A DNA stretch of 24,137 nucleotides, from assembly GCA_009602735.1 (NCBI GenBank), contig WELA01008001.1, positions 160,402 through 184,538 of the forward strand. The letters are read 5' to 3'. A program made the position numbers and the translations under genes. Within the stretch, counting starts at the first letter, position 1; each line of letters begins with the position of its first letter. Of the stretch, positions 1 through 11,400 are shown piece by piece. Source of the DNA: Mesotaenium endlicherianum. Its lineage: Eukaryota > Streptophyta > Zygnematophyceae > Zygnematales > Mesotaeniaceae. The notes under the pieces were generated by a model, which did no database searches, was not told the origin of the DNA, and saw nothing but the letters and a program-made list of their open reading frames with translations.

Positions 1-343
1 CCCCCCCCCCCCCTCACTCACGTCACTCACCTCACTCACTCGCCACTCCAACCTGACCACCGGCCTGCTTGCCCCTGTTGCCCCCCCCTGGGAGTCGCCC
101 GCGTGCAGGCTTGGCTTGCTCATTGTAAGGGGGGGAGAGGGGAGAGAGGAGGGGGTTAAGCAGGTGCTGTGCTCCCCTCCTACTGTCTGTTCACAATGGA
201 GGATTGCGCTTTGGCTAAGTGTCTTAATATATGCAGCTTCTGCTGCTGACATGGGGGTTCTGTCATGCTCTGCCGCACTCCACTGCCCTCTTAAACTGTA
301 GTGCCGCTCTCTGCCGAGGTATTGGATAGTGCTCCTGCTGCAG

Positions 344-418
344 CTGTGGGGCTCACTCTCAATGGAGCCAAGCTTGAGGGAGGAGAGGGCAAAGTTGTGG
401 AGTATGAGGCTCCTCCTT
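344..418 (+). CDS. Candidate upstream exon of the ERGIC3 gene
   Basis: A short open segment follows an AG (ctgcag, 341-343) and ends at a GT (419-420). In the frame beginning gtg at 346 it reads VGLTLNGAKLEGG, then GKVVEYEAPP. In ERGIC3 proteins a variable RLD-x-(N/D)G stretch followed by GKV... and a CxSCYGAE motif sits just before the QCxREGF segment seen at 893. The order and the general look fit, but the sequence is too variable for a firm match. The Cys-rich exon expected next was not found between 420 and 890. Treat this as a suggestion only. Confidence 0.3.
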
Positions 419-582
419 GTGGCGGCTAAGACACTAATTCTCACTGCCACGTGTGATAGCCCGCCGGGACGCATTCTTTGGCACCCGTGCATGCATGCAC
501 GCACGCCTTTACAGGAACGTGACTAATGAGTGTTACACTTCACGATGCACACTCAGAAAACGTGGTAGCTCACTTCTTAGGT

Positions 583-584
<2 letters not shown>

Positions 585-631
<47 letters not shown>

Positions 632-632
632 N

Positions 633-703
<71 letters not shown>
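585..703. repeat. (CT)n microsatellite, about 119 bp
   Basis: Uninterrupted CT dinucleotide run with one ambiguous base (N at 632). It lies in the 5' intronic part of the ERGIC3 locus. The N in the middle suggests that the true length is unresolved. Open frames through it (Ser-Leu or Arg-Glu repeats) are artefacts. Confidence 0.95.
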
Positions 704-706
<3 letters not shown>

Positions 707-892
707 AGTATATTTCCTCCTGCCGCAAGAGTGCATCCTCTTCCAGGTGCACAGCATCCAGGTGGCAAAGAGGCGAGTCCATAAACGATGGGCTCACTTT
801 CATCATGCTCAGGAAGGAGAGTGGGACCTGAAGTCTGACAACGCGTGCGTGTGCTCGTGCCATGTGGGGGCCTGCCTGCCGGGGGGGGAGAG

Positions 893-1202
893 CAGTGCAG
901 CAGAGAGGGCTACTTGCAGCAAATCAAGGACCAGGAGGGCGAGGGCTGCAACGTCTACGGCTTCCTCGAGGTGGAGCCCGCTGCACTCTCGCATGCTTTC
1001 CTCTTTCCCCATTACGCCTCGCTGGTTATTGCTTGCGATCCACCATTGCACGCTGTGTTGGGAGGCTGGATCTGCTGCCTGCTGCTGCCATGCCAGCAGC
1101 AGTGCTGGCTAGCTCACGTCTCCCTACTCCTCCACTGTGTACGTGTTTCCTTGTCCTGTCTGTCTGTCTGGTATGGGTGGGTGGGTGGGTGGGTGTATGT
1201 TT

Positions 1203-1257
<55 letters not shown>

Positions 1258-2406
1258 ATCCAGTCAGGCGGGTATCTGCATGCATCCCTCTTGTGCCTTG
1301 TCTAGACACCCGTGCTTGTCCCTGCCCCCCCAAAAAAAAGGAAATATGCAGTTACACTTTTTCTTCTCCCTTGACGCTGTGTGGGAGATTGTTTGCAGTA
1401 CTTTTGTCAATAGTGGCTTCTTCGCTCGGTTGTCCGTGTTCTTTCTTTCCCTCCTTCACTTGTTCTGATGTTTGATTGGCTGCACTCCAGTGAGCTCTTA
1501 GCACTTCCCTCATCAACAGTGATTGAGGAAGAGTGAGTGCATGCCACTAGCCATGGCAGCCTCTAGGACCTTTTCAGTGTGATGCTCAGTCAAGTCCGTC
1601 TTCTCGCTGTCTGATACACGTGTGGGCTCTCCCGCCTGGCCCCTCGCCGACCGCCGCCACGTGGCATGCGCGCGCGCGTGCAGGTGAACAAGGTGGCGGG
1701 CAACTTCCACTTTGCGCCGGGCAAGAGCTTCCAGCAGGCCAACATGCACGTGCACGACCTCATGCCCTTTGCCGACAAGAACTTCAACGTATACTCCACT
1801 CTACTTCACCCTTCTCTACTACAGCCCCCCGCCCCTCCTCACACACCGCCCTTCCCGTTCCTCGTCCCCCCCTCCTCGCCCTCTGCTCTCCCTCCGTTTT
1901 TTTTGAAGAGAGAGGTGATGTGATTGCCTGAGTTAGTTGTGACGTCCTTTGGCACAGACGACTCTTCTGCTGCTTTTCTGACGGCATGTGCCCTCATTTG
2001 TGGTATTATGTTGCGCACGATTCTCATGCATAGTAGTAAGTATTTGGTACTCTTGCTCCTAGGGAATGAAAACTTCTTCCTCTGCTTCTTTTTCGACTTC
2101 TATTGCTCCTTCCGGGGGCTGTTAGTGCCTTGTCAGCAGCTAGACAATTGTGCCCCGCGTGCTGCCTCTGCTGCCTGCAGTGTGATTGTAAACATGCAGA
2201 ACTGACCTCCGTCACCGCTCGGGCCTGGCGTGGCGCTGCGCGGCACAAGCCTACTGCTTGCACTCTTTGCACCTATGTTTCAAAGAGGTGCCGAATGTCT
2301 CCAGCTGGCCTGTACCCAAGGACAAATGCGATGAATAAGACCGAGGGTACGAGCGTAGCCTGGCCTAGCTTAGCCTAGCCCTATCCTAGCCTAGCCTAGG
2401 ATGCAG

Positions 2407-2443
<37 letters not shown>

Positions 2444-5400
2444 CAGGCGCTACCCTTCCTGATGTCACAGAGTAGAGGGGGCGCGTCCTGCTCATTGTGT
2501 ATGGGGCCTTGTGTATTGCCAAGTGTGCACGCCCCTCCAGACCAGCCTGCTTGGCATGCGTAACGAGAGGTAGGCTCACCGCTCGCCTGCACGCCTGCGC
2601 GCGCACCTGCATGTGTGCGTGCGCGCGCGCGCGTGTGTTTGTGTGTGTGTGTGCGCGCGCCCATGCAGGTGAGCCATACCATCAACACGATGAGCTTTGG
2701 CGCCAAGTTCCCCGGTGTCGTCAACCCTCTCGACGGGTACTTCCGCCCCCTTTTTTCCCTCCCTTCCCGGCCCCGCCCCCTCCCCTCAGGGCGGGCATGC
2801 CCACTTGACGTCCTCGCCATAGGCCCCAGGCTGTGTGAGCCGAATGCACCAGAGGCTGGCAGGGAGGGAGGGAGGGAGGGAGGGAGGAAGCGAACGGANG
2901 GTGGGACAGAGAGAGGGACACAAAGGCGACTGCTCTGCTCTTCCTCCCCTTCCAGGCTCGAGCGCTGCTCGCTGCGTCTTCTGCCTGCTGGCCACCCTGC
3001 TCACTTGTTGAGTTCAGAGAGAAGCCATTATGTGCCGGCCAGTCAACGTCCGTGCCGGCCACGACCCTGCTCTGCTGTCACGTGCTGAGACAAGTCGAAG
3101 ATAGCATATGTGCTGCAGCTGGCCCTTCCCCCCTCTCCCCTCCCTTCTCTGTGTCTGTCTGTCTATTTGCCGAGCCTGCAGCCAGCGAAACCCCTTTCTC
3201 CTGCCAGGGCTGCGTGTCTGTTGCCTTTTGAACAAATAAACCAAGCCCAGAAGGAAATTTTGGCAGGCAGGCAGGCAAGCACTGTCTGGTCTGCAATAAA
3301 AAATGGGGAGGGGGGGGCATTGATACTGCTGCTGCTGCTGCGGCTGCCTTTGGGGGCTGCAGGGTGGTGTGGTCGCAGCCAGGCCCTCCGGGAATGTACC
3401 AGTACTTCACCAAGGTACCCGCCCTTTCCTCTCTCCCCTCGCCTTCCCTCACCTTGCCTCGCCTCGCCTCCCTTGCACATGCCACCAGCGGGCGATTCTG
3501 CCACAGTCTCCCACAAACCCTTTCTCCTTCTGCCCCTTCCCTTCTCCCTCCCTCCCATCCCGCTGGAAGGCCCTGCCTTGCCTGGCCTGCCAACCCTGCT
3601 CTGCCCTGCCTTGGGAGCCGGCCACTTTCACATGGGCGATGTGTGTCTGTGTGTGTGTGCACCCGCTGTACTTCAGACGGGAGCGCTGTAGCTCTATATG
3701 TGAAGTGACACGTGGCTCTGCTTTTTATCTTGTTGGCAATATTTGTGCCGTAACCAAACATGTAGAGGCAATCAGAAGGAAACTGACCCCCTCAACCCCG
3801 CTGCCCCTCTCCCTGCCCCTCCCGCCTCCTCCCTCTCCCTTCCCCCATTTCCTACGTTTTCACCCACACATGCCCACGGATAGACTGACTGACCAGGTGG
3901 CCTGAGTGTGAGTGGGGTGCGTGTGTCCTCTGCTGCTGCCAGGTGGTGCCCACGGTCTACACGGACCTCCGGGGCCATGTCATCTCCACCAATCAGGTAC
4001 TTTCTTCGGGCACGAGCATGTCTCGCTACAAACAACCCTCTGTGCCAATGGTCGAGAGAGAGAGTGGGAGGGAGTCACAGCACTTAAGCCCGAGAGCTGC
4101 ACCGAGGGAGAGAGGTCCTGCCACTGCTCAAAGTGCCTGCAAACCTTAAGGTGCTGCCTATGATGCCCACAAAAGAGGCCTCTCCCTAGGTACACTGCGT
4201 CGAGTAGCATCAGATCTTTGCCATCAGAGGCGCTTGCTAACAAGCTTTCTTGTGCAGAGGGCGCGTGTGCGTGTGTCTGTGTGTGCGTGTGTGTGTGTGC
4301 GCGCTTGGATACATGTGCGTATGCATCTGAGCAGCCATGTGGAATATCAAGACTCAGTTTGTCATTTCTGGCCAGTCATTGGACTGGGAACGGGGGTGGC
4401 ATGTGCTGCAATTGCACGTGTCTTGTATCCAATCATTTGCTCTTCTTTTGGGGGGCGTGTTTTGCAGTTTTCAGTGACGGAGCACTTTAAGCCGTCGGAG
4501 GGCATGACGGGCCGCACGCTGCCAGGTGTCTTCATCTTCTACGACCTCTCCCCCATCAAGGTGAGACCCACGCCTCTTGTATGTGGCCTTGTAGATGTGT
4601 CTCGAAAGGAGGCAAACGAATGATAGACTGATGCATCACGACAGCAGACGAACTCATGTGCGTGCCTTCCATCTGCTTTTCTGCTGGTTTCTTGCGGAAG
4701 CCCGATGCACTTTCCTGGGGGCCCCAGCTGGGCTGTGCCCTTGGAACGCGCGGTGGGCGGGTGTGCGCGCGCGCGCGTACGATGGGTGCATACGCCTGCA
4801 CGCATCCACCCACCTACCCACCACCACCTGTGAGCCCACTCTGCGTCCAGTCACAATAAATAAGCTATCGAATGATGCTGTGGAGCTTTGGAAAGGAGGT
4901 GCCAGAGCGCAGAAGCACGGCCCCATTGGCTGTTTGTAGCCCTCTCAGTCAGTGAGGGTAACGTTTCGCCGGATGTCCCGCCCAGGGTACTTGCGTTGCA
5001 TGGCACTCCCTGCTGCTGCCTGCTTTGCTAAAAGCGAGGGATGGGGCGGTGCGACGGGACAGGTGAAATACACGGAGGAGCGAACGTCGTTCTTACACTT
5101 TCTCACAAACGTCTGCGCCATAGTTGGAGGTATGAGCCAATTTTATTTGTCTCCTTGTCCGCGTCGAGCTAAGAGTGGTTGTTCCTGGTTGCGCTTCGTG
5201 TGAGTCATTTGTCCTTGAATGTATTGACAAGATCCAAGGCCATCAAAGTGCACTTCACTTTTGAAGTTTGGCATCCCTCATGCAATCAAGAGGTTCCCAA
5301 GTGAGACGAGCTTTCAGAATGGAGATTGAAGAGTCAAACTTGTAATAAACCTTAACCTTGCAGACATGCGCTGGATATTGGTTGGAAGATAGAGGTGAAG

Positions 5401-5590
5401 GTGAGCCGCATGTCCGCTCACAAGCGTCGACTAACAATTGCTCTCATGGATGAGCAAGGAGTCATCACTGACTATGGGGGATGGAAGTGCGCTTGCAGGG
5501 GTGTTCACGGTGACGGGGATGATCGATGCCTTTGTGTACCACGGCCACAAGGCGATAAAGAAAAAGATGGAGCTTGGCAAGCTCAGCTAG
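893..5590 (+). CDS. ERGIC3: ERGIC3/Erv46-like ER-Golgi cargo receptor, C-terminal part, 8 exons
   Basis: Known role of the family: with its partner Erv41/ERGIC2, this membrane receptor cycles between ER and Golgi in COPII/COPI vesicles and retrieves or loads cargo. Exons placed by homology and matching phase: 893-970, 1684-1788, 2669-2736, 3363-3414, 3943-3996, 4468-4560, 5063-5129, 5499-5590 (stop TAG 5588-5590), 202 codons. Joined landmarks: EGCNVYGFLEVNKVAGNFHF, then FAPGKSFQQ, VNPLDG, MYQYFTKVVPTVY, STNQFSVTEH, LPGVFIFYDLSP, and FLTNVCAIVGGVFTVTGMID, the C-terminal membrane helix. All of these follow plant and animal ERGIC3 closely. The tail ends in GKLS, similar to animal GKTT. Every junction is GT-AG, and phases agree across all seven introns. 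The start of the first listed exon is uncertain (AG at 889-892 or 894-895). The N-terminal half, with the first membrane helix and the CxSCYGAE segment, was not found and may lie left of the window. Identity is very secure; 5' completeness is not. Confidence 0.95.
1175..1254. repeat. Compound microsatellite (GGGT)5 - (GT)12 - (GA)14
   Basis: Within the first mapped ERGIC3 intron (971-1683). Five GGGT units at 1175-1194 could form a G-quadruplex. They are followed by a GT run at 1202-1226 and a GA run at 1227-1254. Confidence 0.9.
2356..2439. repeat. TAGCC pentamer array followed by (GT)n(GA)n
   Basis: Within the ERGIC3 intron 1789-2668. About eight imperfect TAGCC units (2356-2400) end in the palindrome CCTAGG. 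A GT run (2406-2422) and a GA run (2423-2439) follow at once. The GT-to-GA order is the same as in the array at 1202-1254 of the previous intron. Confidence 0.85.
2612..2668 (+). repeat. Alternating purine-pyrimidine (GT/GC)n tract ending at a splice acceptor
   Basis: Alternating GT and GC dinucleotides run almost to the CAG that precedes the ERGIC3 exon at 2669. Only the bases ccatgcag separate the tract from the exon. There is no pyrimidine tract. Such sequence is prone to Z-DNA. Confidence 0.8.
2861..2887. repeat. (GGGA)n tetranucleotide repeat
   Basis: Six to seven tandem GGGA units in the ERGIC3 intron 2737-3362. The ambiguous base at 2899 lies just downstream. Confidence 0.85.
4264..4304. 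repeat. (GT)n-rich microsatellite
   Basis: Imperfect GT run with GC interruptions in the ERGIC3 intron 3997-4467. It has no other visible role. Confidence 0.75.
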
Positions 5591-6814
5591 TATACAAAAA
5601 CACTACAAGTGTAGAGTACGGCACGACGTGTCCAGGCCACTCTAGGCGACATGTTGTGTATTTGAGGGAAGGGACATGTGCATGCTTCTTGCACGCGTGC
5701 GCCGTGCACTATGATCGTGTCTCCATTAGCTCTAATACAATAGACCACCTTTTTCCCAACAGTATTATGCGCGCATTGCGTGTCGAGTGAGGTCAAGTTT
5801 GTGTGTCACTATGCCATTGTCTTGCGTGTTGTCCAAACGTGCTTTGCGTGCCCCGTAAGTTACCTATATCATTTATATGTGTGCCCCTTGAACATCCTCT
5901 ATGTGTCAAATTTGAACATTACTTTGCTTGCCCCAGAAAGTTCAGATGTCTTTTTGAGAATATTGAACTCGTTGTCAATATGTTACTTTGAGGGTCCCTA
6001 TGCAATGCCTCACAAGTCAGCCACTCACCTTGTAGCTTTTCTTGAAATAGAGCCTGAAAAACATAATAAATGGTTCCTTGACCAACTTGGCACCCCCTTA
6101 CAAAGAACCGTAGCACACACCTAATGATTTTCACATCAGTCTACCAAAGCAGCGGCTTAGTTTTGCAAAATAGGGCAGCCTGCTGTAATTCCCCCACATG
6201 TACACCAGACCGAGCAGGGCCAGCAGCTGAAATCCCAAATGATCCACCCATGAACGACTTCCCCTACACTCGGCGAGGTAGCAGCAGCCGGGCGGCAGCA
6301 GGTGGGTGCTACACGCACCCCTCCCGCTGCCCTCGTCTGGCCTACTCTTCCCTCTGCTCTGCCCTGCCCTACCTGTTCTGAGGTCCCACCTTGCAGGTCG
6401 CCACCAGCAAGCCAGCCAGTCAGCCAGCTTCCAGAAGAGGAGGTGGAAGAGACCCGAGGAGGGGGGGCTGTACCTGCAGACGGCGGCAGGAGGCGGAGCC
6501 CATGGGAGGGGCACAAGCTGCTGCTACGTCTCCTGACACCTGTGTCGGTCCTCCCAAACTCGCCAGCTGAGGTCTCTGGCACTCTTCACCCCCTACTTCT
6601 CCCCCACTTTCCCGGACAGAAGAGGAGAGGGAGAGGGTATGGACATAGCAGAGGGCATAGCACACACATGCTGACGCTGACCCGCCTTCAAGCGTCTCGT
6701 CCTAATCCTACCTTAGCTCATCAGCAAACTGCAGCTTTGATACAACACCACAACAAGCGCACGCACGACTTGCCTCACTTTGTAAAAAATACAAAAGGAG
6801 ACGGTTCAAGTAGA

Positions 6815-7460
6815 AGTGGTACGCAAAACACTTACAGCTTCGCTTCCCAGAAAATACTGGCGGATTGGATTGGTGGTACGCAACGCAATCGCATTCTTAT
6901 TAACTGGTACACAAAATGTTCAGTACCGCAATCGAATTCTTATTACCTGCATGGTACAAAGAATGTACAACTGGACGACCACATTCTAGTAGTAATGTCA
7001 AAAAATAGGCAGACGAAACAGATTGTATCGGTACGCAAACATCACGCGTTGCGTACCAGATTTTACTGGTACGCGGGTGTCTGCTTGACGTCGAAGCTCC
7101 AGAGGTACGCGCGAAAATGCTTTTTGTATCAGATGTACTGGTACGCGCAATTTCTGCTCGATGTCGAAGCAGGTACACGCGTTATTTACTTCATTTACTG
7201 GTACGTGAAATTTTTGCCCGAGGTCGAATTATTCTCGTACGCGGTAATCCTGCCCGACATCGAAGCTCCAGGTGTACGCGCGGGAATAAAACTTACGTAC
7301 GTGGAAATCGTATTTAGAGTACAATCGTACTAGTACGAAAAAATCTTTCTTGACGTCGAAGCTTAGAGGCACGCGCGGAAATAACGCTTTTGTACCACAT
7401 CTAAGGTACGTGGACTTTTTGTTCGAAGTACAATTATACTGGTATGCGGGTACGCCAAAT
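6815..7460. repeat. Degenerate tandem array with ACTGGTACGCG and GACGTCGAAGC cores
   Basis: Roughly six to nine diverged units of about 50-110 bp. The commonest unit runs ACTGGTACGCG, a T-rich spacer, then TGCTYGACGTCGAAGCTCC, then AGGTACGCGCG and an A-rich spacer. Good copies start near 7065, 7136 and 7196; diverged ones lie near 7245, 7325 and 7430. Weaker GGTACGC boxes continue at about 7793, 7865, 7914 and 7973. A perfect 9-bp inverted repeat (GCGTACCAG, 6-base loop, CTGGTACGC) lies at 7051-7074. I do not recognise the element. It may be a decayed satellite or transposon-derived array. Confidence 0.75.
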
Positions 7461-7550
7461 GATAGACCAAAAGTGCCATGTTGAGGCTTCCTACTTGAAT
7501 AAAGAAGTATGAACTTTTATTTTAAATCTCCTTCTATATCCCTCTTGGTT

Positions 7551-7569
7551 GGGTGGGTGGGTGGGTGGG
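7551..7569 (+). repeat. (GGGT)n tract, potential G-quadruplex
   Basis: Five GGG triplets separated by single T residues, in AT-rich intergenic DNA. This is a strong intramolecular G-quadruplex pattern on the plus strand. The same motif occurs at 1175-1194. Confidence 0.8.
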
Positions 7570-8463
7570 AATTTACTAGCTATTGCTTACTTCGTGCAAT
7601 GAGGACTTACTTGCTGGCTATATCTATAAATAGTGGAAGAAACTTCTAGGGAGTTAGCTATTTGACACTCGTTGGACAACTTTATTTACATTTAAAATAT
7701 ACTTCTAGATCTTATTGCAGGATGATTAATATATCACAAATCCTGATCTGAAATATGACTATGATAGATTCATGATTTTTAAAACTCTGGTGGTACGCTT
7801 CATTTTCCCAACGCACCAAATTCCAATGGTATGTAGATACAATGCCAAACGTGCCATACCCTCTTGGTACGCGGGAACAATGCCATAATTCATGGACGGC
7901 TACCAAACTCTTGTGGCACGCAGAAATAACGCTATACACGCCAACATGGAAAGTCTACATCAAAGTCACCACTGGTACGTCAACATCATAATGCCGAAAT
8001 ATATTGGTAGCACGACTTCTTTCCCGTACAAAGGTCTAATGGTATTTAGAATGTTCCCAAATGATTTGATAGTTCTTTTAAGATGTGTGACTCAATAAGG
8101 TTTTTATTGGACCACATGTCTTTCTCTTGGGATATCTACCTAGTGTTAACAGATAGTATGCTAAGCTGATTGCAATCAAGTTATCAGTCTGTAGCATGTA
8201 CCAAGCGGACTGGATGAAATTTTTGAGGTCTCAATTTGGCCAGCGGGTGATAATACTAGCTGTTCACTGCCTTGAACTTTGAAGCAAACATAAAAGCAAG
8301 GCTTGGCCTCACCATCTAGACAAGCACACGCGCGCACACGTCTAAGCTGGCCCCTGCAATAGAAGCCGGCATGACATGCATTGGAAGCCTCAAGAATTAA
8401 CTATCTCATTATATGTACCCGGCATAAAGTTTGAAATTTCCCTCGGCTATCTCTGCTATTCTC

Positions 8464-11400
8464 TCAAAGGTTGAAGCTGACGGAGTGGTAGTTGAAAACA
8501 GTTGCTCGCTTGTCCGACAGGCTGAAGCCCATGGCACGACAGCTGTGCGCCGTGACCTCTTGCAAGGACTCCGGCCCGCACACGAGCACCCCCACGTTGG
8601 CGCCGGGCAGCCTCTTGGCCACTCCCTCTAGCACAGCTGCGTTGAATAAAGAGCGAGACAATACTTACACACATTAGCCCGTCATGTCATTCGCACATAG
8701 GCCCAGATTATCGCACGAGTGAGCGCACCACAGCAGAATGCGTAGGATACAAGAGCCGCGCCACTCCGCACCTCAATATATATACGACACTATGTGGTTG
8801 GGGGAATTTGGATTGTTGTGCGCCTACTCTAAAAGTACCAGGAACTTTCTTCTAGCACAAGGCGTCCTCATATGATGGTGCACATAGACGCCAACACCCA
8901 TATCTATAGAAAGTGTAGGGGGAAGCAGGGTGGGGTGAGGAGGCTGCACGCAAGCACAGCAAGCTAAGGCCTCGAGAGGCTTTTACCTTGCCAATCTGCG
9001 GTATTCACAAACACAATGGTGTATCCATCAAAACACTCTGAACAGTCACAACAGGGCGGCATGAGCTGGCCTGTGTTGACTCTACCCCCACCCGCCTGCC
9101 AAGCCAGAGCGAGAAGGGCAGATGATACAGAAGAAAGAGGCTGTCTGCTTGCGCCTACCTGGCACGTCGGGGCGCGACCCGTACACAATGTCGGCAGGGT
9201 TGACGATGCTGGAGGTCCGGGCGGCGTACGCCTCCTCGTCCACCTCATCGCCCTCGTCTCTCTTCGGCAGCTCCTTGCGCTCGAAGCAGTACCACACGGC
9301 CACGACGGTGCCGCCGAACAGGACGATGCCCAGCGCCATGGCTACAAGCACGGCGAGCCCGCGGATCCACCAGGGAAAGACGACGTAGCCGTTCACGCCG
9401 CCCTCCGCGGGGAACACAACGAAGTGGTTGAAGAGCCCCTGGAAGATGAGAAATCCCAGCAGCGACGCCAGCAGGATGGCAGCTGTTGCCGCGGGGCTGT
9501 CGGAGCCCGCCAGCGGCACCATGGGCGTGACAGGTGTCCCTGCCTCCACCGCGCGCACGCGGCCCTCCACCGCCTCCCGGGCCTGCTGCCGCTGCTCCGG
9601 GTCGGCCGCGCTCTCGCTCGTGACGTGCACGCGCGCCTCCACCTGGAGGGAGTCAACGCCGGGGCAGAGGAGCGCGGGGGTGAGGCCGGCGAGCGCGTCC
9701 AGCTCCGCCTCGTGCTTGACGGCCCACACGAGCGTGAGGCTGCTCGGCAGGTCCGGCTGCGCCAGGTGGTGGCGCGTGAGGAGGTCGCGCACGATGGCGA
9801 GGAAGGGCGTGATGCCGATGCCGCCCGCCACCAGCACCAGCGCATCGTACCTGCGCTCCCCCGCCCCACATCCCCCCTCCTCCCCTCGGGACAGGCAGTC
9901 AGTCTCGCAGTACGTTGGCCCACCCGCGCAAGCATCCGTTTGTCTGTCTGCCTGTCCGTGTGTGTACGTGCTTCCTCTCTACCTGCACGTGCACATACTC
10001 ACATGGCCATTCACATACACACATCCATATATGTACGCATATATGATACATGTGTCCTTTGTGTGCAGAAGAGTACGCGCGCGCGCGTGTGTGTGTGTGT
10101 GTGTGTGTGTGTGCATATGCCCGTATGCACGTACACAGAACTGCAATTGTCAAGCATATCTGACACCTGGAAATTGCAACAACAAAGAAACCGAGTGGCG
10201 AGCTAGCATTCCAGCACCCCAACGGCTCTTTCCTTTACCCCTACATCCTTACCTCTGCCTCCTGGAAGCAAACCGATGAATCAGCAAACCAGCAAACCAG
10301 CAAACCAAGCAAGCGCACGCACGCGCTCCACAGATGCAGAGAGGAAGAGATGATTTACTCCTTCCTTCTCTCCCTCCCTCCCTCCATCCCTCTCTCAGAT
10401 GCACACACTCACTTGAGGTAGAAGTTGGAGGAGTGTCCGTAGGGCCCCTCCACGCCCAGCACCACGCCAAAGGGGCACCCCTGCTTGCTCGCTCGCTCCT
10501 CCGCCAGCTGGCTCCCTGCGGGCGCAGCGTGCTCTGCCAACTGGCGCGTGAAGTCGCCCGAGGGCTTGACGAGCACTGAGAAGCTGCCAGGTGTCCGCAG
10601 CGGGCTGGACGTGACGCTGAAGGGGTGCCACTGGAACCGCGAGACGCCGCGCACGTTCAGAAACAGGAAGCCCAGGGGCGAGGAGCTCGCATCTGCCACA
10701 TGGCGCACATGCAGGGGGCCCAGGCGGCGGAGTCAGCGGGGGCCGGGACGGCACCAGAGCCCTCTTGGCCCACTTGTCACACGCACGCAGAGACGTGCAG
10801 ATACACCAGGCGGCGCTCAGAAACTTTCCACCACCTCCTGCCCTCTCCCCTCCTCTCCTCTCTTCTTTCTACATGCACAGCGGAACTGCAGCGGCCAGTC
10901 TCCTCCCGTTGTCTGCCAGCAGTCCCTCCCCTCTCTGTCGGTCGCCCCAACCCCACATGAAGGAACACCCGCCCATCCCAACCACCCGTCCTCCCCCTCC
11001 CCCCCGCCCTCCCCTGCGTCCCCTCTTCAAAAGCGAAGCTGCAACTTAGTCTGCCCAAGGATGTGTGCGAGCGGCAGCAGAAGCCAACCTTGCTCCGGTA
11101 TCGCCCAACAAGCTCATTGTGAGAGGTAAGAGTGTGAGCAAGAGCAAGAGAGAGCAAGAGAGGAAGAGAGCAAAGGGGGGGGGGTGTGGTGCCCACTTCA
11201 GGGCTTGGGGATGACTGAGTGCAGCAGGAGGTTACTACGAAAGATGAGAGCGTGAGCCATGCCTGCTGCAAAGGCAACCGTCACGGGCTGTGGCGCCATC
11301 GTGCAGGTCACTGTTGCCTTCACAGAGCGAGAGGCAAGAAGGGGGGAGGACAGGAAGGGGGGAACCATGCGCACCGCAGGGCTCTGGTGGGGATGAGGAT

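Larger units (their letters stand above)
1..892. other. Left-edge region: intronic or unplaced 5' part of the ERGIC3 gene
   Basis: Starts with a 13-base C run and CACT-type repeats, probably the edge of an assembly gap. Apart from the candidate exon at 344-418 and the CT tract at 585-703, no conserved coding segment was recognised. A stretch at 756-815 reads VAKRRVHKRWAHF after a CAG. It faintly recalls the EVREAYRRRGWAF segment of ERGIC3, but no compatible donor could be fixed. Confidence 0.4.
5591..8463. other. Convergent intergenic region between ERGIC3 and the ferric reductase
   Basis: Both flanking genes end into this 2.9 kb region. From about 5600 to 6150 it is unremarkable. From 6150 to 6620 it is GC-rich without a recognised gene; a weak two-exon open reading (6250-6301 and about 6399-6538) is possible but unsupported. 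From about 6800 onward it becomes AT-rich and carries the GGTACGCG-type degenerate array. Both 3' UTRs and polyadenylation sites must lie here, but I could not place them with confidence. Confidence 0.7.

Noticed and set aside
526..768. Ser-Leu and Arg-Glu repeat open frames
   Set aside because: Pure translation of the CT microsatellite on both strands.
6250..6538. Two-exon small plus-strand reading (ATG 6250, donor after 6301, acceptor near 6398, stop near 6538)
   Set aside because: Phases work, but the peptide is Arg/Gly/Ser-rich with no family resemblance, so chance is likely.
9016..10279. Long plus-strand frames of 396 and 283 codons opposite the reductase
   Set aside because: Shadow of the large GC-rich reductase exon at 9159-9850 on the other strand; no family features.
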